In this document: positions 1 through 16,220 of the stretch, in pieces | How the letters are laid out: each line of letters begins with the position of its first letter | Numbering within the stretch: the stretch's first letter is position 1 | Source of the DNA: Collinsella aerofaciens | GTDB taxonomy: Bacteria > Actinomycetota > Coriobacteriia > Coriobacteriales > Coriobacteriaceae | Direction of reading: 5' to 3' | NCBI RefSeq assembly: GCF_018785265.1 | Contig: NZ_WQPK01000045.1 | Coordinates: 62,001-126,000, forward strand | DNA: 64,000 nucleotides | Notes under the pieces: generated by a model | What the model saw: only the letters and a program-made list of their open reading frames with translations | What the model was told of the DNA's origin: nothing | Databases searched by the model: none | Position numbers and translations under genes: made by a program

Positions 1-1014
1 GGCGTCATGCTGCTGTCGTTGCCGCTCATGGTGTTTGCCTCGCGCTTCGAGTTCAAGCGGATGCTGCTGGGCGTGCTCGCCGTGTTCTCGCTGGGCCAGT
101 TTCTGTCCGCTGTGGCGCCGACTTATCCCATCCTGGTCTGCGCGCGCCTGGTGGTCGCTTGCGCACATGCCGTGTTCTGGTCAGTCGCCTCGATTATGGC
201 CTCGCGCCTGGTCGACACTCGCCACGGCGCGCTCGCCATCAGCATGATCGCTACGGGCTCGTCCATCGCGCAGATCTTTGGCCTGCCTCTCGGTCGCGCC
301 ATTGGCTTGGCCGTGGGCTGGCGCATGACGTTTGCCGTGGTCGGGGGCCTCTCAGCCATCGCGGTCGTCTACCAGGCAGCGGTGTTCCCGGCCATGCCGG
401 CGGGTGAGCGCTTTACCGTCAAACAGCTGCCCGAGCTGCTCAAGAACCCGCTCCTCATCGCGCTCTACGCAGTCACGGTCTTCATGGCGACCGGCTATTA
501 CGCAAGCTACAGCTATATCGAGCCCTTCCTGGCGCAGGTCGCGCACGTCGATGCGGGCGCCATTACCATGACGCTGACGGCGTTTGGCTGCTCTGGTTTG
601 CTCGGAAGCTGGCTGTTTGGCCGCCTGTTCGATGGGCATCGCTTCCCGTTCTTGGCTATCACGCTCTCCGGCGTGCCGGTGGCCCTGCTGCTCATGGGGC
701 CGGCCGCATCGTCGCTCGTGACAGTGCTTGCCGTCTGCGCACTGTGGGGTTGCTGCGCCACGGCCTTTAACGTGGCGTTTCAGGCCGAGCTCATCAAGTG
801 CACGTCGGCAGATTCGTCGGCCGTCGCCATGTCGATCTTCTCGGGCCTGTTTAACCTCGGTATTGGCACGGGCACCGCAATCGGCGGCGCCGTGGTTTCG
901 GGTCCCGGTATCGCTTGGATCGGCTTCGCGGGCGGGGCGATTGCCGTCGTGGGCGTCATCCTCGCCATCACCGTGCTGTTCCCGACCATCCGTCGCGCCA
1001 AGGTCGTCGCCTAA
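1..1014 (+). CDS. MFS transporter, 5' end outside the window
   Basis: Major facilitator superfamily efflux permease of the AraJ/DHA1 type, a plasma-membrane proton-driven exporter. The reading frame is open from base 1, so the start lies upstream; from the first visible Met (base 7) 335 residues remain, against roughly 390-400 for the family, so probably the first helices are missing. The remaining protein is a run of hydrophobic segments with the characteristic small-residue loop after helix 4 (ATGSSIAQIFGLPLGRAIG) and a central cytoplasmic loop near residue 135. The substrate cannot be deduced; sugars or drugs are typical of this group. It ends just before an inverted repeat at 1031-1095 and is not obviously coupled to the next gene. 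Confidence 0.85.
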   Translation, partial: GVMLLSLPLMVFASRFEFKRMLLGVLAVFSLGQFLSAVAPTYPILVCARLVVACAHAVFWSVASIMASRLVDTRHGALAISMIATGSSIAQIFGLPLGRAIGLAVGWRMTFAVVGGLSAIAVVYQAAVFPAMPAGERFTVKQLPELLKNPLLIALYAVTVFMATGYYASYSYIEPFLAQVAHVDAGAITMTLTAFGCSGLLGSWLFGRLFDGHRFPFLAITLSGVPVALLLMGPAASSLVTVLAVCALWGCCATAFNVAFQAELIKCTSADSSAVAMSIFSGLFNLGIGTGTAIGGAVVSGPGIAWIGFAGGAIAVVGVILAITVLFPTIRRAKVVA

Positions 1015-1030
1015 TCACGTCCTCTCATCA

Positions 1031-1095
1031 GTTGCGGTGAAATACGGACTGCTGGGCCCAATAAACCCGGCAAACAGTCCCTATTCCACCGCAAC
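1031..1095. repeat. Long inverted repeat between MFS and GH13 genes
   Basis: Arms 1031-1051 and 1075-1095 are complementary at 19 of 21 positions (GTTGCGGTG...GGACTG), with an inner loop that can itself pair (CTGGGCCC...CCCGG). The inner part carries a GGACTG/CAGTCC sequence that resembles the loop motif of other small hairpins in the window. No T-tract follows, so it is not a standard terminator. Confidence 0.7.
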
Positions 1096-1167
1096 TTATT
1101 TTGGGGAAGGGGATGCAAGCCGGGCATACAATGGATATCGTTGTGTTGAGCTTACCGGGAGGTTGCT

Positions 1168-2544
1168 ATGTGGGCATACGAGGCGACGTTCTATCAGATC
1201 TATCCGCTGGGCTTTTGCGGAGCTCCGCGCGAAAACGTCGCGCCCGTTGCCGAGGATGAGCTTGCCCAGGCCGTCAACGTTGTTCCTAACCCCGATGCTC
1301 CCATTATGAAAATCGCCAAGTGGGCCGACTACCTGCAGGAACTCGGCGTTGGCGCTGTGCTCATCAACCCGCCGCTCGAGTCTGATAGCCACGGTTACGA
1401 CACGCGCAGCCTGCGCCATATTGATCGCCGCCTGGGTGGGGATGCCGACTTTGCCGCCGTGTGCGACACGCTGCACGCCCACGGCATCCACGTGGTGCTC
1501 GATGCCGTCTTCAACCATGTGGGCCGTGGCTTTTGGGCCTTCCGCGATGTGCAAGAGCGCAAGTGGGATTCGCCCTACAAGGATTGGTTCCACATCAGCT
1601 TTGACGGTGACTCGTGCTACGGCGACGGCTTTTGGTACGAGGGCTGGGAGGGCCATTTTGAGCTTGTGAAGCTCAACCTGCAAAACCCCGCCGTGGTCGA
1701 TTACCTGCTTGAGTCTGTGCGTCACTGGGCCGAGGTCTTTGGCGTCGACGGTCTGCGCCTGGACGTCGCCTATATGCTCGACCGCGACTTTATGCGCCGC
1801 CTGCATACTTTTACCCGTGAGCTCAAGCCCGACTTTGTGCTGATTGGTGAGACGCTCCACGGCGACTACAACCAGATCGTCAACGACGAGATGCTCGACT
1901 CCTGCACCAACTACGAGTGCTACAAGGGCCTGTACTCCAGCTTTAACTCGGTCAACATGTTCGAGATCGCCCATTCGTTGCACCGCCAGTTTGGCGGCGA
2001 CCCGTGGTGCATCTACCGCGGCAAACACCTGCTGTCGTTTGTTGACAACCACGATGTGCCGCGCCTGGCGAGCATCCTGACGGACAAGTCCTGCCTGCGC
2101 CCCGCCTACGGCATGCTCTTTGGTATGCCGGGCATTCCATGCGTCTACTACGGCAGCGAGTGGGGGATTACTGGCGAAAAGGGCGGCCCCGATGGCGATT
2201 GGGCGCTACGTCCTGCGCTCGATGAGCCTGCGCCCAACGAGCTGACGGCCTTCATCAAGCAGCTCGCGCACCTGCACTCGACAGACGGTGCGGCGGCCCG
2301 TGCTCTCAACTACGGTGCCTATCGCAACGTGGTGATCCAGAATAAGCAGCTGCTGTTTGAGCGCGCCTGCGACGACGCGACGGTGCTCGTGGCGGTCAAT
2401 GCCGTGAACGAGCCCTATACCTTTGGAGCCGGCGAACTCAACGGCTCCTTCGTCGACCTACTTGCCGACGATGCTCCCACGGTCGAGCTGACGGGTACCC
2501 TTGAGCTTGCACCCTACGAGGTGCGCTATCTGCTGAGGGCCTAG
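1168..2544 (+). CDS. GH13 alpha-amylase family glycosidase (cyclomaltodextrinase-like)
   Basis: Retaining alpha-glucan hydrolase of family GH13, predicted cytoplasmic because no signal peptide is present. The TIM barrel motifs are all present: region I DAVFNH, region II GLRLDVAY with the nucleophile Asp199, region III LIGETLH with acid/base Glu228, and region IV FVDNHD with Asp296. The 458-residue length and short C-terminal beta domain suggest a compact maltodextrin- or cyclodextrin-cleaving enzyme rather than a secreted amylase. ATG 1168 follows GGGAGG (1158-1164). A TACAAT -10-like hexamer at 1127-1132 lies upstream but with a poorly spaced -35. Stop and the next start are separated by 3 nt, so it is co-transcribed with the glycosylase. 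Confidence 0.88.
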   Translation: MWAYEATFYQIYPLGFCGAPRENVAPVAEDELAQAVNVVPNPDAPIMKIAKWADYLQELGVGAVLINPPLESDSHGYDTRSLRHIDRRLGGDADFAAVCDTLHAHGIHVVLDAVFNHVGRGFWAFRDVQERKWDSPYKDWFHISFDGDSCYGDGFWYEGWEGHFELVKLNLQNPAVVDYLLESVRHWAEVFGVDGLRLDVAYMLDRDFMRRLHTFTRELKPDFVLIGETLHGDYNQIVNDEMLDSCTNYECYKGLYSSFNSVNMFEIAHSLHRQFGGDPWCIYRGKHLLSFVDNHDVPRLASILTDKSCLRPAYGMLFGMPGIPCVYYGSEWGITGEKGGPDGDWALRPALDEPAPNELTAFIKQLAHLHSTDGAAARALNYGAYRNVVIQNKQLLFERACDDATVLVAVNAVNEPYTFGAGELNGSFVDLLADDAPTVELTGTLELAPYEVRYLLRA

Positions 2545-2547
2545 CTC

Positions 2548-3111
2548 GTGGCCGCGTCTGACGAGGGCTATCAGCATATTGAGCATGGGTTTGAACCCGT
2601 GTTTGACGAGCGCTCGCGCGTTTTGGTGTTGGGGTCGTTTCCTTCGGTGCTCTCGCGTGCCAATGCCTTCTACTATGGCAATCCGCAGAACCGCTTTTGG
2701 CGCGTGATGGCCGCGTGCCTTGGTGCGCCCGTGCCGCCCAACGAGGGAGACTCTTTGGCAAGCGGCGAGCCCGCGACGCTCGATGCCTCGATTGCCGCCA
2801 AGCGGGCCATGCTGCTGAACGGCGGCGTGGCCCTGTGGGATGTGATCGAGAGCTGCGACATTAAGGGCTCAAGCGACGCGAGCATCAAAAACATCGTTCC
2901 GGCGCATGCCGAGCGTATTACCGGTGCAGCTCCTATCGAGGTCGTTGTCTGTAACGGCGGCACGGCAGGGCGGCTCTACAAGCACTACCTGCAAGAGCGC
3001 ACGGGGCTGCCGGCCATCGTTCTGCCGTCGACAAGTCCCGCCAATGCGGCATGGCGCCTGGAACGCCTTGTCGAGCGCTGGCGCGAGGCCGTTGACTGGG
3101 CAGCTCTCTAA
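2548..3111 (+). CDS. Hypoxanthine-DNA (deoxyinosine) glycosylase, UDG superfamily
   Basis: DNA repair enzyme that removes hypoxanthine arising from adenine deamination. The uracil-DNA-glycosylase fold is indicated by the N-terminal loop VLGSFPS (about residues 30-36) followed by a FYYGNPQNRFW block typical of the hypoxanthine-DNA glycosylase subfamily, and by a C-terminal LPSTSPANA loop in place of the HPS motif of UDG. The 187-residue length is normal. The GTG start at 2548 begins 4 nt after the stop of the glycosidase gene and no strong ribosome binding site is visible, so translational coupling is likely. A mismatch-specific Mug-type activity is the alternative reading. Confidence 0.8.
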   Translation: MAASDEGYQHIEHGFEPVFDERSRVLVLGSFPSVLSRANAFYYGNPQNRFWRVMAACLGAPVPPNEGDSLASGEPATLDASIAAKRAMLLNGGVALWDVIESCDIKGSSDASIKNIVPAHAERITGAAPIEVVVCNGGTAGRLYKHYLQERTGLPAIVLPSTSPANAAWRLERLVERWREAVDWAAL

Positions 3112-3112
3112 T

Positions 3113-3775
3113 TTAGATACTTGATTGAGCATGGGTGCCGAGGCGTTTGATGATGGCGCGCCAGATTGGTGCGGGCACGGCAGGCTTGACGCGCACCATG
3201 CCGTCGACGTCGACACTACCGGCATCGCCGCCGCCAAGCAGCTGCGCATGTTCAATGGAGCAGCCTATGCGAACGGCGCCTACGAGCTTATCCATCGCTT
3301 CCGAAAAAGGCCGGCGTAAGAGACCCATGCGTGGGGAATGGTGAAGCGCTGCGATGCCGCCACCGGCACAGATGACAACTCCGCCGCACCACAATTGGTC
3401 ATGGCGCTCGCATGCCTTGTACAGACGAACGGCGGTCCCACGCGCCTGCTCAGCGCCCTCTTGCGCGGCTCGAATCGCGGCATAGACACGCGTTCCCGTA
3501 CCGCCAAAGCGCTCAAGAGCCTGCTCGATAGCTGTCAACGTCTCATCGTCAGCCACATCTTCAATGGCCAGTACGATGCCATCGGCAACGCCGTCGGCAT
3601 CATCCGCCTCCAAATCGATCGGGCGGGGGAGCACGGCGCCAGAAAGCTGAGCATAGGCGGCGATGGCATCCTGCAGGTCCCAGAGCAAAAACTCAAGATC
3701 GGCGCTATTGGGAATGCTGATATACGCAATGGTTTGCAACGTTTTTGGTACATCGCCGCGTGCGGTCGTCTCCAT
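3113..3775 (-). CDS. Unrecognised protein, possibly flavodoxin-like
   Basis: A 220-residue soluble protein on the minus strand, convergent with the glycosylase gene (stops 2 nt apart). I do not recognise it with confidence. Alternating alpha/beta character and the order of a central YAAI strand, a WCGGVVICAGGGI glycine-rich segment near residue 130 and a C-terminal RRPFSEAMDKL helix recall uncharacterised flavodoxin-fold proteins of Firmicutes, but no cofactor motif proves it. ATG at 3775 has AAAGGA 7 nt upstream. It diverges from the aminotransferase gene over a 93-bp spacer. Confidence 0.55.
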   Translation of the reverse strand: METTARGDVPKTLQTIAYISIPNSADLEFLLWDLQDAIAAYAQLSGAVLPRPIDLEADDADGVADGIVLAIEDVADDETLTAIEQALERFGGTGTRVYAAIRAAQEGAEQARGTAVRLYKACERHDQLWCGGVVICAGGGIAALHHSPRMGLLRRPFSEAMDKLVGAVRIGCSIEHAQLLGGGDAGSVDVDGMVRVKPAVPAPIWRAIIKRLGTHAQSSI

Positions 3776-3868
3776 GCCGCTTCCTTTCCGGTTGGTTTCC
3801 GTTTAGGTTACACCGTCTGGTGGCGCTCCGCCGCGCTATCCTAGTGCAACCCTTACGAAAGGAACGCC

Positions 3869-5005
3869 ATGCGTCTGCCCATGAATACCTCGCTTGCCAC
3901 GCTCAAGCCCTCCGGCATCCGTCGGATCAATGCGCTCGCCGCCCAGCACCCGGGGTGCATCGCACTTGCGCTTGGCGAGCCCGATTTTCCCACGCCCGAT
4001 GTGATTAGCGCCGAGGTGACGGCCTCGCTCGACCGCGGCGACACGCACTATCCGCCCAACAACGGCCGTCCCGCCCTGCGCGAGGCACTGTCCAAATATA
4101 TGGGTGACGCGGGCCTGGCATTTTCCGCCGACGAGGTCATCCTGACCGACGGCGCGACCGAGGCCCTGTCGGCAACATTCATGGCTATGCTCAACCCCGG
4201 CGACGAGGCCATTATCCCCACGCCGGCCTTTGGCCTGTACGAGAGTATCGTCGTGGCCAACCACGCCAAGGCGGTCTTTTTGGATACGGAGCCCGCGCAA
4301 TTCCAGATTGACGAGGACGCACTTCGTGCTTGCGTGACGCCGGCGACCAAGGCCATCGTCATCTGCACGCCCAACAATCCCACGGGCTGCATCCTCAACG
4401 CGGCATCGCTCGACGCCGTGGCGCGCGTAGCGGAGCAGGCGGGCATCTACGTAGTCTGCGACGACGTATACAACCGTCTGGTCTATGTGGATGGCTACGA
4501 GCGCTTTGCCCAGCGCCACCCAGAGCTACGCGAGCAGACGGTCGTCATCGAGAGCTTCTCCAAGCCCTGGGCTATGACTGGCTGGCGCCTGGGCTGGCTC
4601 GCAGCGGCAACCCCCGTCATCGCCGAGATCGCAAAGGCCCACCAATACTTAGTATCGAGTGCTGTCTCCTTCGAAATGGACGCCGCAGCCCGAGCCCTGG
4701 CCGTCGACCCAACCCCCATGCTCAAAGTCTACCGAGCCCGTCGCGAACGCGTGCTCGCAGCCTTAGACGCCATGGGCCTCGACGTAGTAGAGCCCGCAGG
4801 AGCCTTCTACACTTTCCCGAGCATCAAAAAGTTCGGCCTAACCAGCGAAGACTTCTGCATCAAAGCCATCAAAGAGGCAAACGTAGCCCTAGTCCCGGGC
4901 GACTGCTTCGGCACCGAAGGCCACGTCCGCCTCAGCTATTGCGTTTCCGATAAAGACCTGGACGAAGGCCTCCGCCGCCTGTCCACCTTCATTTCAACCT
5001 TATAG
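3869..5005 (+). CDS. PLP-dependent class I aminotransferase
   Basis: Fold type I aminotransferase of the aspartate/aromatic or PatA-like group, transferring amino groups between an amino acid and a 2-oxo acid. The cofactor-binding features are clear: LALGEPDFPTP near the N-terminus, the NNPTG substrate loop, DDVYNRLVY, and the Schiff-base lysine Lys232 in SFSKPWAMTGWRLGW, plus a C-terminal HVRLSYC arginine. ATG 3869 follows AAAGGA (3858-3863). The exact substrate is not predictable. The 3' third (from about 4620) uses many more A-ending codons (GTA, CTA, GCA, CGA) than the 5' part, as if it had a different recombination history. Confidence 0.9.
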   Translation: MRLPMNTSLATLKPSGIRRINALAAQHPGCIALALGEPDFPTPDVISAEVTASLDRGDTHYPPNNGRPALREALSKYMGDAGLAFSADEVILTDGATEALSATFMAMLNPGDEAIIPTPAFGLYESIVVANHAKAVFLDTEPAQFQIDEDALRACVTPATKAIVICTPNNPTGCILNAASLDAVARVAEQAGIYVVCDDVYNRLVYVDGYERFAQRHPELREQTVVIESFSKPWAMTGWRLGWLAAATPVIAEIAKAHQYLVSSAVSFEMDAAARALAVDPTPMLKVYRARRERVLAALDAMGLDVVEPAGAFYTFPSIKKFGLTSEDFCIKAIKEANVALVPGDCFGTEGHVRLSYCVSDKDLDEGLRRLSTFISTL

Positions 5006-5065
5006 CCCAACGGGACGCAACACATCAGCCCACCGACCCAAGCATTATGAGTGGGGCGCGTCGCT

Positions 5066-5269
5066 CAACGGAAAACCGGGCTGCCCCAAAGTCACCGCAG
5101 GCCGCGCCGCCGAAGGCCGGGCGCAAGGTTTTCGTAGATTCCGCACGAGCCGGAAAGCACTTAATGTGCTTTCCGAGCGAGCCCAGGACCTGACCGAGCG
5201 AAAACCTTGCGCCCGGCCTTCGGCGGCGCGGCCGGATGGTGGAATTGTGTGCAGCCCGGTTTTCCGTTG
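5066..5269. repeat. Palindromic element, copy 1, with nested outer arms
   Basis: Perfect 35-bp arms 5100-5134 and 5199-5233 (GGCCGCGCCGCCGAAG... outward) flank a 64-nt core (5135-5198). The core holds a second perfect hairpin GGAAAGCAC-TTAA-TGTGCTTTCC. Outside these arms another perfect 19-bp pair exists (5066-5084 with 5251-5269, CAACGGAAAACCGGGCTGC). The core is shared with elements at 16477-16615 and 33735-33899; the arms are not. It lies between the aminotransferase gene and the rplJ promoter and accounts for most of this 506-bp spacer. Confidence 0.85.
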
Positions 5270-5295
5270 ACCGACGCCGGGGTCCCCGCCATAAT
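5267..5295 (+). promoter_or_regulatory. Predicted sigma-A promoter of rplJL
   Basis: TTGACC (5267-5272), a 17-bp spacer and CATAAT (5290-5295) precede the L10 leader. The -35 box overlaps the last bases of the outer right arm of palindromic element copy 1. Confidence 0.6.
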
Positions 5296-5312
5296 ACTTT
5301 CGGTTCACGCAC

Positions 5313-5400
5313 GAATCCGCTGCCAGAGACAGCCGGCGCAAACGGGTCTTACCCGCGAGCTTAATGGGACTTCCCGCCAGCCGAGGTGGTCGAGTAGATA
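5313..5400 (+). ncRNA. Ribosomal protein L10 leader
   Basis: The 5' UTR of rplJ contains the hallmark L10-leader sequences: CAGAGACAGCCGGCGCAAAC, GGGTCTTACCCGC, CTTAATGGGACTTCCCGCC and CCGAGGTGG. In known L10 leaders the L10(L12)4 complex binds a kink-turn here and represses its own operon. A terminator-like hairpin follows at 5410. Confidence 0.85.
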
Positions 5401-5409
5401 TGTCTTCTC

Positions 5410-5446
5410 GCCCCCGTCGCTCATGCAGCGCGGGGGCTTTCTTTTT
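5410..5446 (+). terminator. Attenuator terminator in the rplJ leader
   Basis: GCCCCCG (5410-5416) pairs with CGGGGGC (5431-5437), followed by TTTCTTTTT. It lies 66 nt before the rplJ start and downstream of the L10-binding structure, so it can act as the conditional terminator of autoregulation. Confidence 0.75.
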
Positions 5447-5511
5447 GGACATGCCCCCGTCACGTCCTTGTGGCGGACCGTGCCCGGAAAGAATTCGAGG
5501 AGGTGTAATTC

Positions 5512-6033
5512 ATGCCCCAGCAGTACAAAATCGACAAGGTTGCAGAGATCGAGTCCCGTATCGCCGAGAACGCCGGTCTGTTCGTCGTCAACTACAACGG
5601 TCTGACGGTTAAGCAGGCTCAGGAGCTGCGTCATCAGCTTCGCGAGTGCGGCGCCGAGATGAAGGTCTACAAGAACAACCTGGTCAAGATCGCTCTCAAG
5701 AACCAGGAGCAGCCCGAGCTCGACGAGATTCTCGCCGGCCCCGTCGCTTATGTGTTCTACGAGTCCGAGCCGGTCGAGGCCGCTAAGGCCCTTAAGGACT
5801 TCTCCGCTAAGTCCAAGGGCGTCCTTGAGATCAAGGGCGGTATCTCCGACGGCAAGGCCGTTTCCGCTGATGATGTTAAGGCTATCGCCGAGCTGCCCAC
5901 CAAGGATCAGCTTCTCGGCCAGATCGCCGGTCTCATCTCCGGTTTCGCTCGCGACATCGCTGTCTGCGTCAACGGCGTTTCCTCTGGTCTCGCTCGTTCG
6001 ATCCAGCAGGTCTCCGAGCAGAAGGCAGCCTAG
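5512..6033 (+). CDS. rplJ: 50S ribosomal protein L10
   Basis: Stalk base protein that anchors L7/L12 dimers to 23S rRNA and recruits translation GTPases. The 173-residue length, the N-terminal rRNA-binding domain (VVNYNGLTVKQAQELR around residue 25-40, then KVYKNNLVKIAL) and the C-terminal helix that binds L7/L12 are all typical. ATG 5512 follows GAGGAGGTG (5498-5506). It is first in the rplJ-rplL operon, about 100 nt before rplL. Expression is probably autoregulated through the upstream L10 leader. Confidence 0.97.
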   Translation: MPQQYKIDKVAEIESRIAENAGLFVVNYNGLTVKQAQELRHQLRECGAEMKVYKNNLVKIALKNQEQPELDEILAGPVAYVFYESEPVEAAKALKDFSAKSKGVLEIKGGISDGKAVSADDVKAIAELPTKDQLLGQIAGLISGFARDIAVCVNGVSSGLARSIQQVSEQKAA

Positions 6034-6135
6034 TTGCTGTTTTCATCCGCGGCGGCAACGCCGCACCCCTGGCGCATTCGCGCCGTGTTTTAACTGATCT
6101 CCGTGCATTCGCACGGAAACCGAAAGGACTTAGAA

Positions 6136-6513
6136 ATGGCTAAGCTTACCACCGATGAGATCATCGATGCTCTTAAGGAAATGACCCTTCTCGAGGCTTC
6201 CGAGCTCGTCAAGGCTATCGAGGACACCTTCGGCGTTTCCGCCGCTGCTCCTGCCGCTGTTGTCGCCGCTCCCGCTGCTGGCGCTGCTGAGGCCGAGGAG
6301 AAGACCGAGTTTGACGTCGTGCTCGAGGGCTTCGGCGACAACAAGATCCAGGTCATCAAGGCCGTCCGTGAGCTCACCAACCTTGGGCTGAAGGAGGCCA
6401 AGGAGGTCGTCGAGGGCGCTCCCAAGGCTGTTCTCGAGGGTGCCAAGAAGGAGGACGCCGAGGCTGCCAAGGAGAAGCTCGAGGCTGCTGGCGCTGCTGT
6501 CACCCTCAAGTAA
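6136..6513 (+). CDS. rplL: 50S ribosomal protein L7/L12
   Basis: Flexible stalk protein that contacts elongation factors on the ribosome. The N-terminal dimerisation helix ([16 protein letters not shown]), the Ala-rich hinge (about residues 36-52) and the C-terminal factor-binding domain with [14 protein letters not shown] are all visible in 125 residues. An in-frame ATG exists at 6103, but the start at 6136 matches the family N-terminus and has AAAGGA at 6123, so I take 6136. A strong terminator at 6541 ends the operon. Confidence 0.97.
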   Translation: MAKLTTDEIIDALKEMTLLEASELVKAIEDTFGVSAAAPAAVVAAPAAGAAEAEEKTEFDVVLEGFGDNKIQVIKAVRELTNLGLKEAKEVVEGAPKAVLEGAKKEDAEAAKEKLEAAGAAVTLK

Positions 6514-6540
6514 TCAGGCTCTCTCGCCAGATTTCTTTGC

Positions 6541-6575
6541 AGACGGGGTTCGCATTGCGAGCCCCGTCTTTTTTT
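6541..6575 (+). terminator. Intrinsic terminator after rplL
   Basis: AGACGGGGTTCGC pairs with GCGAGCCCCGTCT and is followed by a run of seven or more T. The rest of the 305-bp spacer up to galU (6576-6818) shows small hairpins such as GATACTTCGGTATC (6741-6754) but no convincing promoter. Confidence 0.9.
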
Positions 6576-6818
6576 GTTTTGGCCCTTCATTCCCATTGCT
6601 CGGCACGCAGCACACCGCTGCCTTCGCCGCGCCAATCCCGTTACCGCTGGGGCGTAAAATTGCACCATTCGAGCAATAATTTGCGTTGACCTGCTGAAGA
6701 ATTGCGTTTGCCTTACGGCGACGTATGTCTCCGGCGGTAAGATACTTCGGTATCGCAATTTGGTCTGCGGCCGCCGTGCCGCACGCACAGGGCGCATTCT
6801 GCGCCTGCGAAAGGATCC

Positions 6819-7736
6819 TTGAATAACATGAAGGCAATCATCCCCGCCGCCGGTCTTGGCACGCGTTTTCTGCCTGGCACTAAGTGCACGCCCAAAGAGA
6901 TGCTGCCGGTGCTCGACAAGCCGGTCATCCAGTATGTCGTTGAGGAGGCGCTCGACCCCGAGGAGGTCGACGACGCCATCATCGTTACCTCTCCCGGTAA
7001 GCCCGAGCTGCTGAGCTACTTCCAGCCCGACCGTTCGCTCGAGAATCTGCTGCGCGAGCGCGGTAAGGATGCTTACGCCGACGCTGTTGCCCACGCGGGC
7101 GGCATGCCGGTCGACTTCCGTTATCAGTACGAGCCCAAGGGCCTCGGTCATGCCATTCGCTCTGCTGCCGACGCCGTGGCAGGGGAGAACTTCCTGGTTC
7201 TTCTGGGCGACTACGTTGTGCCCAACCGTGACATCTGCGACAAGATGCTTGCCGTTTCCAAGGAGCACGGTGGCGCTTCGGTTATCGCCGTTGCCGCGTG
7301 CGCTCCCGAGGAAGTCAGCCGCTATGGCGTCATCGCCGGCGATCGCGTGGGTTCCCTCGAGGGCTTCGAGAATGCCGCCGACGACGAGCCCGGTGCCGTT
7401 TGGCGTATCGGCGGTCTGGTCGAGAAGCCTGCTCCCGAGGCGGCTCCGTCCAACCTGTACATCGTCGGCCGTTATCTGCTGAGCCCGCTGGTCATGGACC
7501 TGCTCGCCGATCAGCAGGCCGGCAAGGGCGGCGAGATTCAGCTCACTGACGCCATGGCCCGCTCGCTCGACCGCGAGGCTATGTACGCTGTCGTCATCGA
7601 CCCGCTCTCGGGCTACGACACCGGCACCCCGTCTGGCTGGATGGCCACCAACGCCCTCATGGCCGCAAGCGATCCTCGCTTTGCCGGCGCCTTCTGGGAC
7701 GCCATCGACGAGCGCGGCGGCTTGATGCGCAAGTAA
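6819..7736 (+). CDS. galU: UTP-glucose-1-phosphate uridylyltransferase
   Basis: Makes UDP-glucose from UTP and glucose 1-phosphate, feeding cell-envelope glycan and galactose metabolism in the cytoplasm. The nucleotidyltransferase signature AAGLGTRFLPGTKCTPKEM opens the protein, followed by DKPVIQYVVEEA and the later GLVEKP and GYDTGTP blocks usual in GalU. About 303-305 residues, normal length. Start is uncertain: TTG 6819 lies 4 nt after AAAGG, while ATG 6828 gives MKAIIPAAG, the classic N-terminus, with a 13-nt spacing. A terminator follows at 7757. Confidence 0.93.
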   Translation: MNNMKAIIPAAGLGTRFLPGTKCTPKEMLPVLDKPVIQYVVEEALDPEEVDDAIIVTSPGKPELLSYFQPDRSLENLLRERGKDAYADAVAHAGGMPVDFRYQYEPKGLGHAIRSAADAVAGENFLVLLGDYVVPNRDICDKMLAVSKEHGGASVIAVAACAPEEVSRYGVIAGDRVGSLEGFENAADDEPGAVWRIGGLVEKPAPEAAPSNLYIVGRYLLSPLVMDLLADQQAGKGGEIQLTDAMARSLDREAMYAVVIDPLSGYDTGTPSGWMATNALMAASDPRFAGAFWDAIDERGGLMRK

Positions 7737-7756
7737 GCCTTCGGGTATCGACATTT

Positions 7757-7789
7757 ACGGGCGCGGACTTCGGTTCGCGCCCGTTTTTT
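7757..7789 (+). terminator. Intrinsic terminator after galU
   Basis: ACGGGCGCG (7757-7765) pairs with CGCGCCCGT (7776-7784), followed by TTTTTT. Confidence 0.9.
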
Positions 7790-7922
7790 ATAAGAGCTGC
7801 GATTGCCGGCTCTCTGTTCACAGAAAATATATGAACAGGTGTTCGATATACATGCATCTACCTGCGCATTTTCTGTCGAAAAACTTTGCTACTCCAAAAA
7901 CTCAATCGCGTCAAGGCTTTTC

Positions 7923-7950
7923 TTGCCCAACGGTCGGTACCTGATAAACT
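7923..7950 (+). promoter_or_regulatory. Predicted promoter of rpoBC
   Basis: TTGCCC (7923-7928), 16-bp spacer, TAAACT (7945-7950), 74 nt before the rpoB GTG start. The fit to sigma-A consensus is moderate. Confidence 0.5.
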
Positions 7951-8023
7951 ATTAGGTTGCGATAACTGGCGAAGCTATGCCTCGCCAACCCACCGAGCAT
8001 TTCCGTGAAGGAGGAAAAACCTG

Positions 8024-11515
<3,492 letters not shown>

Positions 11516-11521
11516 TTGACT

Positions 11522-15997
<4,476 letters not shown>

Positions 15998-16041
15998 CTA
16001 GTTCCGCCGTTCTAACGAACGGCGGCGACCTCCGTCGCTGC

Positions 16042-16142
16042 GCGGCCCCCAGAGCTACAATCTGTCATTCAAAAGGCAGGGCATGACCAAAAGGTCAATG
16101 CCCTGCCTTTTTCATGCCACCTTGTACGCTCTGGGGGCCGCT
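16042..16142 (+). terminator. rpoC terminator nested in a longer palindrome
   Basis: The inner hairpin AAAGGCAGGGCATGACC-AAAA-GGTCAATGCCCTGCCTTTTT (16071-16112) is a strong intrinsic terminator. It sits inside a second stem: GCGGCCCCCAGAGC(T)ACAA at 16042-16060 pairs with TTGTACGCTCTGGGGGCCGC at 16123-16142. Confidence 0.88.
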
Positions 16143-16220
16143 CGCTTGCGTATGCTCAACCTGTTGCGTTTCACAATGATCTGTTGGGGACGGAGGAAAA
16201 TGGATCATTTTGAGTTGTGA

